From Phoronis australis (Eukaryota; Phoronida; Phoronidae), in NCBI GenBank assembly GCA_002633005.1, contig NMRA01000278.1, positions 1 to 57,304 of the forward strand: a stretch of 57,304 nucleotides of DNA, written 5' to 3'. Shown piece by piece: positions 48,881 through 57,304 of this stretch. The position numbers and the translations under genes are program-made. Every line of letters starts with the position of its first letter. Position 1 is the stretch's first letter. Below the pieces are notes generated by a model. That model saw nothing but the letters and a program-made list of their open reading frames with translations. It was not told the DNA's origin and did no database searches.

Positions 48881-49878
48881 GTAAGGAAAGTTTTACAATA
48901 ACTTTGATGGTCTAGATACGTTTTGCTGTACTGCACACTGTAATAAAATGTCATTAATGATAGCATTAATTTATATGAGTGACATAGTGACGTCTGCTTA
49001 ACCAACTTACACAGACAAATGCCATTGCACAAGAAAAATAGTTCGTTGCATACTATACAGCAGTCAAAATGTTTTATTCACTTTTACCAAAATAATATCA
49101 AGTTCAACAGTGTATGAATAAAACTAGTTTAAAAAGTTTGAAGTAAAACACCAGGGTATTTATTGACAAGTACTACAACGTCCGTATTTATACACCACCT
49201 TCACATCAGCTGGTTATTTTGTAAAATCATATTGATTGTAGCAAAATCAATCTCATGTCATAACCTGTTTTGGGATATTTTCTGTATTTCCTAAGGAAAA
49301 GTTTTCATATGTTTCTTAAAATAAATTGATGGAATGTACAGTATAGTAGGCCTGGCAGTTACTAGAACGGCTTGTGGCTGGGTGTCCAATTCCAATGCTA
49401 ACTATTACTACTACTAGTGATAACAGTGGGTTGGTGATTTGATTACATTCTAGGTTATAAAGACAACAGCACTCTGAAAGCTGTATTGCTGTAACTGGAG
49501 ACCAGGCGAGCTTTTATCATGATTTGTCGAGTTCTGGCACTCCAGTAAAGGTTAACGGATAGAGAGGATTAATATCTAGTTAAACCTAATAGAGATTTTT
49601 TTTCTTTTCCATTCATTTAAGCCGTTCTAAAACAAATTCACAAACAGAGTCCTTTTAAACGAAAATGGGATATTTTAGGCCAAAACAATCACGATGCTCG
49701 AACTCAAAGATAATAGCCCAAAAATTCAAATAAACATGTTGAAAACATTTCCCAATAGGATATATGTACACGCATTTTTTTCAAGATCTGAGTCGGTGAC
49801 ACTAGAGTCGACCTTTTGATGCTCGTGGATAGACAGTTAATTCTTCAGCAAATGATGTGTGTGATCTTTTCACTTCAG

Positions 49879-49961
49879 GAACCTGTCCGAAACTATCCAG
49901 ATTCAATATCAAGCAATACACGTGGACTAGTGGGAAAGAAGAGGACGAAGGTCTTCTTTTC
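49879..49961 (+). CDS. Exon 8 of mosaic gene: start of CTHRC1-like domain 2
   Basis: Acceptor TTTTCACTTCAG, phase 1 in, so the FN2 exon's last G plus GA makes a glycine. It encodes TCPKLSRFNIKQYTWTSGKE then EDEGLLF. The internal donor TTC|GTAAGG at 49962 ends the exon in phase 0, matching the next exon at 51618. The exon is the structural counterpart of 37816-37910. If the donor is ignored, the frame stays open to TAG 50043-50045 and gives a C-terminus ...KESKYVNRRLI. I prefer the spliced form because the next exon continues the domain. Confidence 0.6.
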
Positions 49962-50192
49962 GTAAGGAACACCGGAGCTGCCTGTCTCAAGTGTGGGACT
50001 GCTCACACAAAGGAGTCCAAATACGTCAACAGACGACTTATCTAGCAGCTAACTTTTTCAAAAAACGAGTCCAAGGTTTCGAGTTGTGCATACGCAGTGG
50101 GTGCGCACTAATTTGGTGTAAAACTGGTTAGAACAAACAAGATTATGGATTGCGCTCTAACGGACTTGAAAATGAAATGAATATCTCTCTAA

Positions 50193-50422
50193 ATGCGCGC
50201 ATCCAGGGGTGGCTCGAGGAGCTCAAAACGGGCAACAAGGTCCGCCTCAGAGAAACAAAAAGTCCTACATAACGAGACAAAAGTCCACTAAAAGGAATAA
50301 ACGCACAATTCACAGCTCCGAACCTGGTATCCCGTTTTTAGTCCTCCCGCATTTTTTGTTGGTAAAAGGTCCACATCGTCGGAAATTCAAGCAACCCGTG
50401 TTACTGGTTGGGTGTGGGCATG
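50193..50422 (+). mobile_element. Short TIR element, family copy 2
   Basis: ATGCGCGCATCCAGG at the left and TTGGGTGTGGGCATG at the right are degraded terminal inverted repeats. The interior (AAGGTCCGCCTCAGAGAAAC, GAGACAAAAGTCCACTAAAA, TTTTTAGTCCTCC, AAAAGGTCCACATCG) matches the copy at 55107. It sits in intron 8 of the mosaic gene. Confidence 0.72.
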
Positions 50423-51617
50423 CTCTTGAAACACAGTGTAGCAAGTATTCACTTGGTTGATGTTAACACATGTGAATCGATTAAGAGCAGATGGGGGCTC
50501 ATCACCATCATGTTGGCGTTAGTGCAACGAGGGTGGCTTGAATATCTCGCAATTCTTCGGCTAAGATCATTGCGACACTAACGTCACTTCAACTTCAGAT
50601 CATCCATTTCAGACATTTCACTCTAAAGTACCTGTCATTATTTTCCTTCGCAGGTATTTTACAAGACTAGGTTTATCAAAATAATTATTTAAAAAGCAAG
50701 AACGTGGGTAATCTTCTTGGTATTCCTGTAAATTGCTTTGCTGTGTTCCTGCCATTGACAAAGGGGTGCGCTAGGTTCCAAGTGCTATAGTAGAGATTGG
50801 CTCAGAAACGTTACACAGGATTTTGCTTCTTATGAGATTTATTCTGAAACTATCGAACTATAGAAATCAAATAGCTAGGATAATATGTCATTTCAACCAA
50901 ACTACAAACGGTAATGTGCTTTGATGCTATTTTTGCTTGTTTAAAATTCACCAAGGTATCCCTTTCAGTCGGCGAAAATTTTTTCATGATCAAAGTTTTT
51001 CAGTCAACAAAAACATGTGTTTCAGAGACCTGTGCACTCTTCAATATAACCATCCTGGACAGCCGTGCCAAAACATGATAAAATTTGCACTTCTTGATAA
51101 AGTTTAATTTTGCGCGAAGTTTTACTCGGTTAGGCCGGCTGGCCGAGTTCTTGCTGTACATGTACATATACAGTAGGTCACCAGTCGAAAGTGGATATCA
51201 CGCACACCAGATTGAAACCTGCTTAGTGTTTATTTACAAAGTTATTTAGAATAGCACGGTTATAAAGATACACTGTACCAATGGTCCAATACAACATTGA
51301 TGGATTAAACACACGAACCACTGCAAGCATAAGCAACATACATCTGAAGGTTCAAATGTACATGTAGTCGAGTGATTGTCAGCTTAGCTCACAGCCTGCA
51401 ATTATTCTTGCAGTCGAAACGGTGGGCATTTAAAGCGTATTTAATCAAGCATTACTATTTTTATACTTTGGTAGAACTGCCATTTGTATTGAAATGTTTG
51501 TCACATTAGTGATTTCGTCCACCAAATTTTTCAAGGAGCCAAAACTTGGCTAAGAATTTGGGGTTACCGTGACCCTGTTCCGTTTCTTGCCTCACACATT
51601 CTCCCGCTATATTCCAG
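50423..51617. other. Intron 8, 3' part; nothing recognised
   Basis: Two ACATGTACAT words (51158, 51355) and no exon signature. Confidence 0.4.
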
Positions 51618-51819
51618 ACGTTCTACTACTTTAAGAGAGCAACTGACACTGCCATTCGCGTTCTGTTTCAATCCACCATTTGCTTGCACGGGCATGGCGA
51701 ACTGCTCTATGATATTCGCTTTGATGGCCTTGATTGCACTAGCCCTGGCGCCATAAATGGTATTTACGCCCACTGGAACACCGCAGTTGTTGACAACACC
51801 CATGATGGAACCGGAGGAA
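51618..51819 (+). CDS. Exon 9 of mosaic gene: core of CTHRC1-like domain 2 (divergent)
   Basis: Acceptor GCTATATTCCAG, donor GAA|GTAAGT, 202 nt, phase 0 in and phase 1 out, the same phases and nearly the same length as exon 5 (199 nt). It encodes TFYYFKRATDTAIRVLFQST, then LLYDIRFDGLDCTSPGAING, then IYAHWNT. It aligns with exon 5 through the T-x-LRV-x-F, the F-x-G-x-x-C-x-SP-G-x-I core and the closing segment. The CC pair and the W of RWYFTF are missing (ELLYDIRF instead). The final exon of this domain would enter in phase 1; no convincing one was found before 57304. The minus-strand open frame here is a shadow. Confidence 0.68.
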
Positions 51820-52302
51820 GTAAGTGGACTGTAATATTTTGTGTTGAACAGTCGTCGTGACGCCCATACGTCTAGACGAGGGCCTCAGGAGTCCTCCCGA
51901 ATGTAGCTTAAATCGGGCGTTCTGCAATTAAGAAAGAATTGAAAAATGATTAATATAAATTTTCCTTCCATTGCAATGCATTCAATGTCGCTTTGATAGC
52001 AGACCCCGAAGTTTTCCCAAAGAAGACAATTGCATGAGATGATTACACATAAAACTGCACATTGGACACAAAATCCGCGTCTACCATGAGAGCATATAAA
52101 GAACTGACAATCCATCTTACTCTTTAAGTCTTCACCTGTCATAAAAATAAAAAAGTCCAGCATCAATGCCAATAACACTTAGCGATGCTTCACATTGCAA
52201 TGATTTTGCACCTGTCTCGTTCGAAAAGAACGCAGTGCTTGTATGAATCATCAACTATATTCCATAGATAATTTGTAACAAATAGTGCTACAAGCAAATC
52301 CG
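51820..52302. other. No gene recognised
   Basis: Presumed intron after exon 9. No exon matching the expected G-x-C...LP-x-G pattern was seen. Confidence 0.35.
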
Positions 52303-52533
52303 TCAAAATTCACTTGCTGCAATTTTATCGGCAACGTGCCCAAAGAAATAGGCAACCGTAGCATCTCGGATAGCTGGACATGGGATACAATACGCCCCAT
52401 CGGTTTCTTTACTAATATCCTCCGTGTATTTTAAACCACAACCAGACGAATTTCCCCAATGATTGTGCTTCTCTTGGCTGAAGTACAACAAATACTCGGT
52501 TTTTGGGCGGAGATTTCCGAGGTCTGACCGCAT
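52303..52533 (-). CDS. Unrecognised small open frame with coding-like composition
   Basis: A 76-codon minus-strand frame starting at ATG 52531-52533 and ending in TGA. It reads DLGNLRPKTEYLLYFSQ, HWGNSSGCGLKYTED, DGAYCIPCPAIRDA and VAYFFGHVADKIAASEF. Amino-acid and codon make-up look like protein rather than noise, and four cysteines are spaced as if paired. An in-frame stop lies just upstream, so if real it is an exon or a fragment of a pseudogene. I do not recognise the family. It is antisense to the presumed last intron of the mosaic gene. Confidence 0.25.
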   Translation of the reverse strand: MRSDLGNLRPKTEYLLYFSQEKHNHWGNSSGCGLKYTEDISKETDGAYCIPCPAIRDATVAYFFGHVADKIAASEF

Positions 52534-52539
52534 GTTTAG

Positions 52540-53361
52540 TCACGAGAAATCGCCTTTCGGCGACTGCCAGATTTCACAGTAGGCCTACTTAAGAAGCCAC
52601 CTACCCATGATTCTTCGGTTATAAACAACCTTATTTTACAAAACCAGAGTTTAAATTACTTTCATATTTCAAATTGATGCTTAGTCGTGTGGAGGGCACT
52701 CAGCATTTATGGTCGTGGGAAAACAGAACTTCGGAACTTCGTCGGGATCGTCTGTGAAAAATCGATATGTACACGATGGTCGTCTGCCACGAACGTAACA
52801 AGATTGCTTCCTTGAAATTGCGATTTTGGTGTTGTTTACATTTCTGTTTTTTAATCACCACTCGAAGGCAATTTGATGTGATCAGGGGAAAGGAGGTATC
52901 CAAAGGTGTGTTCGATGTTGATTTCGTAGAGTTCCATGCACATTTGAGTAGCAAATTGTGAGGGAACCAATTTATATTAGTATCCAACATTTATATATTA
53001 TTGGTACTGTAGTGTCTGGCGTTAGTGGTGCTGGAAAAACAGATAAACTCAAGTGCTTGTGTTTTGAACAGGCAATAACCCAAATCCTGTCACCTAATTA
53101 GTGGTTTTCACCTCGCCAAAGTACATCTTACATTTAACATTATCACTTAAAGTGCGCTTTCTTTCTTCAGCGATCCCTTCTGGCTATATAAATATCTGTG
53201 ATGCATCTTGTGTACGGGAATTTAAGATGACTTTGGCGAACGATACTAAGTCCACTCTTTTGGTCGCCAATATCTTATTCACCGCGTGCAAAAACCACAA
53301 AGTATTCTTGATGCCACGTGGGTTATAGACCCGCAGCCCAGAGCACTTAGCATAGATGAAC
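52540..53361. other. No gene recognised
   Basis: A possible phase-1 exon after the acceptor TTTCTTCAG at about 53171 (frame IPSGYINICDASCV..., stop at 53328) was considered as the end of CTHRC1-like domain 2 but does not align with it. Confidence 0.35.
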
Positions 53362-54235
53362 GAGGTACCAACATCTGACCACGGGAGCATTTAAAGTCCA
53401 CCTCAGTATATACAGAAATGGACGTCTGCCGTTGTCTGCACTCTGGGTGTGACCCCTGGGGGCCTTACAAACAGCCCAAACATGAGCTAGACTAGATATT
53501 CGAGGTACCAACCAAAACTGATTTAAAACGAATAATAGTACCGCACTGAACACTGAATGACCCATGACAGACAAATTGCACTCTGGAATGTGTCCGGCAG
53601 AAACCAAAAAAAGGACCCCCCAAAAATGAGCTAGCACATACATTCGAGGAACCACACAAAACTAATTCCATGTGATTCAATATATGTCACAGATCACTAA
53701 AACCCCTATGACAGACAAAATACACTCTGGGTTGTGCCCGGCAGAAATCCTCAAAAATCTCAACCACGGTTTGCCACCAAAATTTGATCTAGACTAGATT
53801 TTTGAGGTACCGGCCAAAACTGATTTAAAACGAACTATAGTACCGCACTGAACATTGAATGACCCATGACAGACAAATTGCACTCTGGAATGGGTCCGGC
53901 AGAAACCAAAAAAGACCCCCAAAAATGAGCTAGCACATACATTGGAGATACCACAAAAACAATTACATGTCAGAGGTCACTAAATGCCCTATGACCGGCA
54001 GACAAAATATACTCTAGATTGTCCCTGGCAGAAACCCTCAAAAATCTCAACCACGGTTTGCCATTTTTAAGACAGTTAGATTTTCAATGTATCGGCTTAA
54101 ACTGATTTAAAACCAACAATCGTGCTGCACTGAAAACCCAATGACCTTTGAAAGACAAATTTTACTCGGAAATAGTCTGCCAAAAACCCAGAAAGTACCT
54201 TAAAAATGGAGTTACAATCGTTCATGCAGCTTTCC
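53362..54235 (+). repeat. Tandem array of a ~145-bp satellite-like monomer, six copies
   Basis: Monomers begin with a GAGGTACC-like word at 53362, 53502, 53646, 53804, 53945 and about 54085, giving steps of 140, 144, 158, 141 and 140. Alternate copies are more alike (for example the ones at 53502 and 53804 share ACTGATTTAAAACGAA and CCATGACAGACAAATTGCAC), showing a dimeric higher-order period of about 300 bp. The reverse-complement family member is at 27320-27640. There is no coding content. Confidence 0.78.
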
Positions 54236-54720
54236 CCTGCTAGTTCAAGTACTCGGGTGGGAAATCCAAACAACTGGACAACAAGATATTAAAAATTGCA
54301 CCACGAAAATCGAAGTACACAATTGGTGACAAAAGTTGAGTATTTAATAAGTTAACTGCAAAAAGCGGGACCGCAGTAAACAAAAAGTAATTATTAAAAA
54401 CTTTCGTTCACTAAAGCTTGTGTTTACTCTCATGATCACAACAAGCGAAAAGCAGACGGGTGTCAAGATGTAAGACAGTTAACTCGCCTAGTTGTAACTT
54501 TTTGAAGAAATTTTTACATGATGTCGAAATTCAGTGTAGTGTATAGTGTTTGCAATGTTTAGTTTCGCTGAGTCATTTGTCGATGGCCGACATAATGTCT
54601 TCCGTGATAAAATACAAATCACCCCTAATTTGGTGCGCAGCCACGTGGCGGAGTTCCAGTGCTATTTAAATAAATATATAAACAACGATGTGTTTCGGTA
54701 ACAAGGGGTCTCGCTGCAGC
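54236..54720. other. No feature recognised
   Basis: Unique sequence between the satellite-like array and the broken gene that follows. Confidence 0.4.
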
Positions 54721-54732
54721 ATTGCCTGAAAA

Positions 54733-54980
54733 TTGCATGCAATGACAGGGTGTGACATCACAGCAGCACTGTTTAGGAAAGGGAAAGGGAGGCCTCTGGA
54801 AATCCTGATGAAAGACTCATCTGGGACACTTATCAGCTTCTTCTCAGAGTTAATAAGCGTAGATGTCCCAGACGGAAGAAAGTTAGAAGACATATGCCTC
54901 CTATTTAATGAAGGGAGGAGTCAAAGATGTCAATGAAGCGCCGATATCTGAAATTAATAGAGACGACCGGAAAAATGAAC
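54733..54980 (+). pseudogene. Broken member of the HA-x-TGCD...GKGK metazoan family, 5' piece
   Basis: The frame reads LHAMTGCDITAALFRKGKGR then PLEILMKDSSGTLISFF, and after a frameshift near 54918 continues GVKDVNEAPISEINRD. Animal genomes carry many uncharacterised proteins with HA-(F/L/M)-TGCDTTSA-x-x-GKGK followed some 60 residues later by a D-V-N-E-A-R-Y segment (recalled from memory, not searched). The GCD...GKG spacing resembles the helix-hairpin-helix region of FEN1/XPG nucleases, which is only a suggestion. There is no start Met context and it is frameshifted, so it is a pseudogene, perhaps of transposon origin. Confidence 0.65.
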
Positions 54981-55106
54981 AAGGTAGTAACTGTAATTGA
55001 TAAAATATAGTTCATAAAAGCAAAGAAAATAATTTCAAATGTTTTCATAGTGTTTAACCAAAATGCTCAGTTTCACGTCAAAAAACAGTAAATGGTGGTG
55101 AGATTT

Positions 55107-55359
55107 CATGCGCGCACCCAGGAGGGCTCGGGGGGCTCGAAGGAGCCCCCCATTTGGCGAAGTGGGCAAAAAGGTCCGCCTCAGAGAAACAAACAGTCCG
55201 TGGAAACGAGACAAATGTCCACTAAAAAGGCGCAAACGCACAGTTCACAGTACTGACGGTGGTACCCCGTTTTTTTAGTCCTCCAGCTTTTCTGTTAGCA
55301 AAAGGTCCACTTGGTCAGAAATTCGAGCCCCCCAAAACTAGAGGCTGGGTGCGCGCATG
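55107..55359 (+). mobile_element. Short TIR element, family copy 3 (best preserved)
   Basis: CATGCGCGCACCCA at 55107-55120 and TGGGTGCGCGCATG at 55346-55359 are exact 14-bp inverted termini, extended by GGGGGGCTCGAA / TTCGAGCCCCCC inside. The interior has no ORF of note and matches the copies at 43121 and 50193. It is inserted between the two pieces of the broken TGCD-family gene, so the insertion came after that gene arrived. Confidence 0.8.
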
Positions 55360-55441
55360 GGTTTTATGTTTTTGTTCGTCAGCTTTTAGACAATTGGTCC
55401 CTCGTCAATAAAATTTTCTCCGATGTCCAACATCATGAAGA

Positions 55442-55787
55442 TTGACTGCGCATTTTTCCTCCTTGCCGAAAGACACTATCGAAAAAGCTCAAACGAGCCC
55501 ATTACGTTGCCTTGCTCTGAGACCAAGTGGATTAGGCCGATCCGGGAAACGGTTTGGATCCTCTTACCTACGGTTGGAAGGTACAAGATGGATACTACAC
55601 TCCCAAATGGTTTTGTGGATCTGCCGTTCCTGATGTCCTTTTTGAAGGTGCTGGTCTTTTACAAGAAAACCAAGCCGATCAAGAGGTAAAGGAAATGGGC
55701 TATGACGAAACAAGCGAGCCGGAAGCAAGCTGGAGTAGCAGTGACGGTATTGAAACGTATAAAAAACTAACAGGAAACTACTGTTGA
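55442..55787 (+). pseudogene. Broken member of the TGCD...GKGK family, 3' piece
   Basis: One frame reads FSSLPKDTIEKAQTSPLRC; a second, from about 55560, reads LTYGWKVQDGYYTPKWFCGS then AVPDVLFEGAGLL, then an acidic end to a TGA at 55785-55787. Members of this family end with a 'GW-x-x-x-DG...P-x-W...PAP-x-x-L' segment, which matches. A cysteine-rich tail normally follows (recalled) and is not visible. At least one frameshift separates the halves. It belongs with the piece at 54733, the TIR element lying between them. Confidence 0.6.
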
Positions 55788-56217
55788 CATTAAACATATA
55801 GTAAGTAGCTTGATGCTCTTGTCGATACAGTGATTTTGACTATCTGTTACTATGCTCTTTGAAAGTGTTGCTCTATTTCATGTAGTTCATTTTCATTGAA
55901 GAAGGTTTTTAAAAACACGTTTGTTACTTTTCTTTCAACGTACTGTTTAGTAGTCAATGAGATGAAAGGGCTCCTTGGAAATAATTTTCGTGGTTCCTCG
56001 ATCTAGCGCAAATTTAGGGGCCATGTGTTGTCGCTGACGTATCCTTTCTGTTGGCAGTTTTGATAGCGTTTGATATTTTACACAATCTGCGTTCTTAAAC
56101 TTCATTGAGTGGGTTGGTTTTAGACAGTTCCTGGTATCCCAAAGTTTTACTGTTACCAGGTACTTTCCAAAATGCTTACTGTCCGCCATCATCCATTTGA
56201 CATCCCTTACAAAAATG
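55788..56217. other. No feature recognised
   Basis: Unique sequence before the palindrome array. The minus-strand frame 55947-56192 is unrecognised. Confidence 0.4.
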
Positions 56218-56605
56218 AACTTAAGTTTTTCGCTGAAAACTTAAGTTTTTAGCGAAAAAACTTAAGTTTTTGGAAAATAACTTAAGTTTTAGAGGAAAAA
56301 CTTAAGTTCTTCCGAAAAACTTAAGTTTTTAAAAGAAACTTAAGTTTTTAAAACTTAAGTTTTTCGCCAAAAACTTAAGTTTTTCAGCACAATCTTAAGT
56401 TTTTCAGAAAACTTAGGTTTTTTCAGGTGTAAAACTTAAGTTTCCCAAATAAACTTAAGTTTCAAGTAATAACTTAAGTTTTCATGAAAACTTAAGTTTT
56501 TTGAACTAACAAAACTTAAGTTTTTCGGATAACTTAAGTTTATCACAAAACTTAAGTTTTTTTAATTTTAAAAACTTAAGTTTTCCTGACTTCTTAAGTT
56601 TTTCA
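56218..56605. repeat. CTTAAG palindrome array, about 20 units
   Basis: The core AACTTAAGTT(TTT) occurs about 20 times. Spacers between cores vary in sequence and in length (unit roughly 15-24 bases). The 10-bp core is a perfect palindrome, conserved while spacers drift. One unit is changed to CTTAGG. Confidence 0.88.
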
Positions 56606-56687
56606 GAAAATTGGATTTTTTCATGTGTGGAAAACTTGATTTTTTTAAAAACACTAAGGTTTCTATGTGATGAAAATTTACGTTTTC

Positions 56688-56861
56688 TAGTTTTTAAAAT
56701 TTGAATATAGTGAGATATTTTTTAATTTTTGGTTCAAAAATTTTCCTATTATTTTCCAACAAAAAATAATTATTTAGTTTTTAAAATTTGAATATAGTGA
56801 GATATTTTTTAATTTTTGGTTCAAAAATTTTCCCATTATTTTCCAACAAAAATAATAATTT
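56688..56861 (+). repeat. 87-bp tandem duplication
   Basis: Two adjoining copies begin TAGTTTTTAAAATTTGAATA at 56688 and 56775 and stay nearly identical to the CCAACAAAA(A) ends. Differences are few (CCTATT versus CCCATT and small A-run changes), indicating a recent event. Confidence 0.88.
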
Positions 56862-57152
56862 GCTCATGCAAAACCCATCATCTGATAAAAATGTTGCCCA
56901 AATGTTTCCTTAACATTTATATAGGTACAAACCGTAAAAGGACGAAAGTTTAACCAGTACTGATTTAGTGCAATTACGTAATCATTATCGCGCGTGAATT
57001 TAAATGTAGACGAACATCCGGTGACCAACAGCAATAAGAATGGACCCAGTGTTAATCCCCTGAGACACTGACCTGGTCAGTACAATCTAATCAATAGAAC
57101 TCATGTAATTCTTAAAAAAACGTAGTTATTGTACAAGTTTCCTTTGTGTTGA

Positions 57153-57304
57153 GTTGTATTCGTAAGGCAGTTTCCACCGGAAGTCAACAGTTTGAATTTT
57201 ACGACAGTCAAATTCGAAGAAAAAGTCCTGTGTTGGCTAGCCCGCGACAATGAAGTTTATATTACTACGGGCAGAGCCAGCAAGAAGACATTTCACAAGT
57301 TTTG
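57153..57304 (+). CDS. Partial open frame running off the window (unrecognised)
   Basis: An open frame of 50 codons, VRQFPPEVNSLNFTTVKFEE then KVLCWLARDNEVYITTGRAS then KKTFHKF, continues past the end. The composition looks coding-like. No family was recognised and the phase does not settle whether it belongs to the mosaic gene. Confidence 0.2.

Noticed and set aside
52980-53100. A Walker A-like GVSGAGKT in the frame around 53020-53045
   Set aside because: The frame is only about 44 codons, bounded by stops, without a Walker B or family context. A chance match is most likely.
53172-53328. Phase-1 exon candidate (IPSGYINICDASCV...) as the end of CTHRC1-like domain 2
   Set aside because: The acceptor and phase fit, but the residues do not align with the G-x-C...LP-x-G...AYTGW pattern of exons 18256 or 40737.
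56990-57095. Minus-strand RT-like wording (LRGLTLGPFLLLL)
   Set aside because: Too short and without neighbouring RT motifs to call a LINE.

Overview
This looks like a gene-poor, AT-rich stretch of a marine invertebrate nuclear genome. Evidence: long introns with GT-AG boundaries, no bacterial-style operons, several decayed non-LTR retrotransposons, tRNA-derived SINEs, short inverted-repeat elements, scattered TACATGTACATG palindromes and a TTAGGG trace. The secreted mosaic gene described below, combining PAN, CTHRC1-like and fibronectin type II modules, best recalls anthozoan cnidarians (corals, anemones). That is inference; another marine invertebrate is possible. Bases 9399 and 20625 are N, so this is a draft assembly.

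The one well-supported protein-coding locus runs on the + strand from about 19.5 kb to at least 51.8 kb. I pieced it together from nine exons whose splice sites and phases agree: a signal peptide plus PAN/apple-like exon (19523-19891), a 33-nt microexon (25142-25174), a Cys-rich exon (25403-25487, GC donor), three exons for a CTHRC1-like domain (37816-37910, 40380-40578, 40737-40892), a fibronectin type II exon (48713-48880), and two exons beginning a second, divergent CTHRC1-like domain (49879-49961, 51618-51819). The visible coding total is 1390 nt, about 463 codons. The C-terminal exon is missing or lies beyond the window. An orphan exon at 18256-18401 encodes the C-terminal half of another CTHRC1-like domain ending in a stop, which suggests a tandem paralogue just upstream.

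Layout: 1-2.7 kb, an L1/Tx1-like LINE (+, decayed). 5.8-8.7 kb, diverged dispersed repeats, an inverted-repeat element and a tRNA-SINE. 9.4-9.8 kb, a broken THAP domain. 10.4-14 kb, small repeats and a transposon-like element. 14-18 kb, no recognisable gene. 18.2-51.8 kb, the CTHRC1-like locus, whose introns hold LINE fragments (23.5 kb -, 26.5 kb +, 38.2-40.2 kb -), a ~145-bp satellite-like repeat (27.3 kb), a 160-bp tandem repeat (28.2-28.7 kb), a large motif-rich repeat array (30.1-32.8 kb), a THAP remnant (34.5 kb), a second tRNA-SINE (41.1 kb) and short inverted-repeat elements (43.1, 50.2 kb). 53.4-54.2 kb, a larger inverted copy of the 145-bp repeat. 54.7-55.8 kb, a broken member of a metazoan family with a TGCD...GKGK motif, interrupted by another short element. 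56.2-56.9 kb, a ~20-copy CTTAAG palindrome array and an 87-bp tandem duplication.

The mosaic protein should be secreted or extracellular: PAN and FN2 modules bind protein or carbohydrate, and CTHRC1-like domains are matrix-associated. All function is inferred from domain families. No RNA gene other than tRNA-derived SINEs, and no CRISPR, was seen.
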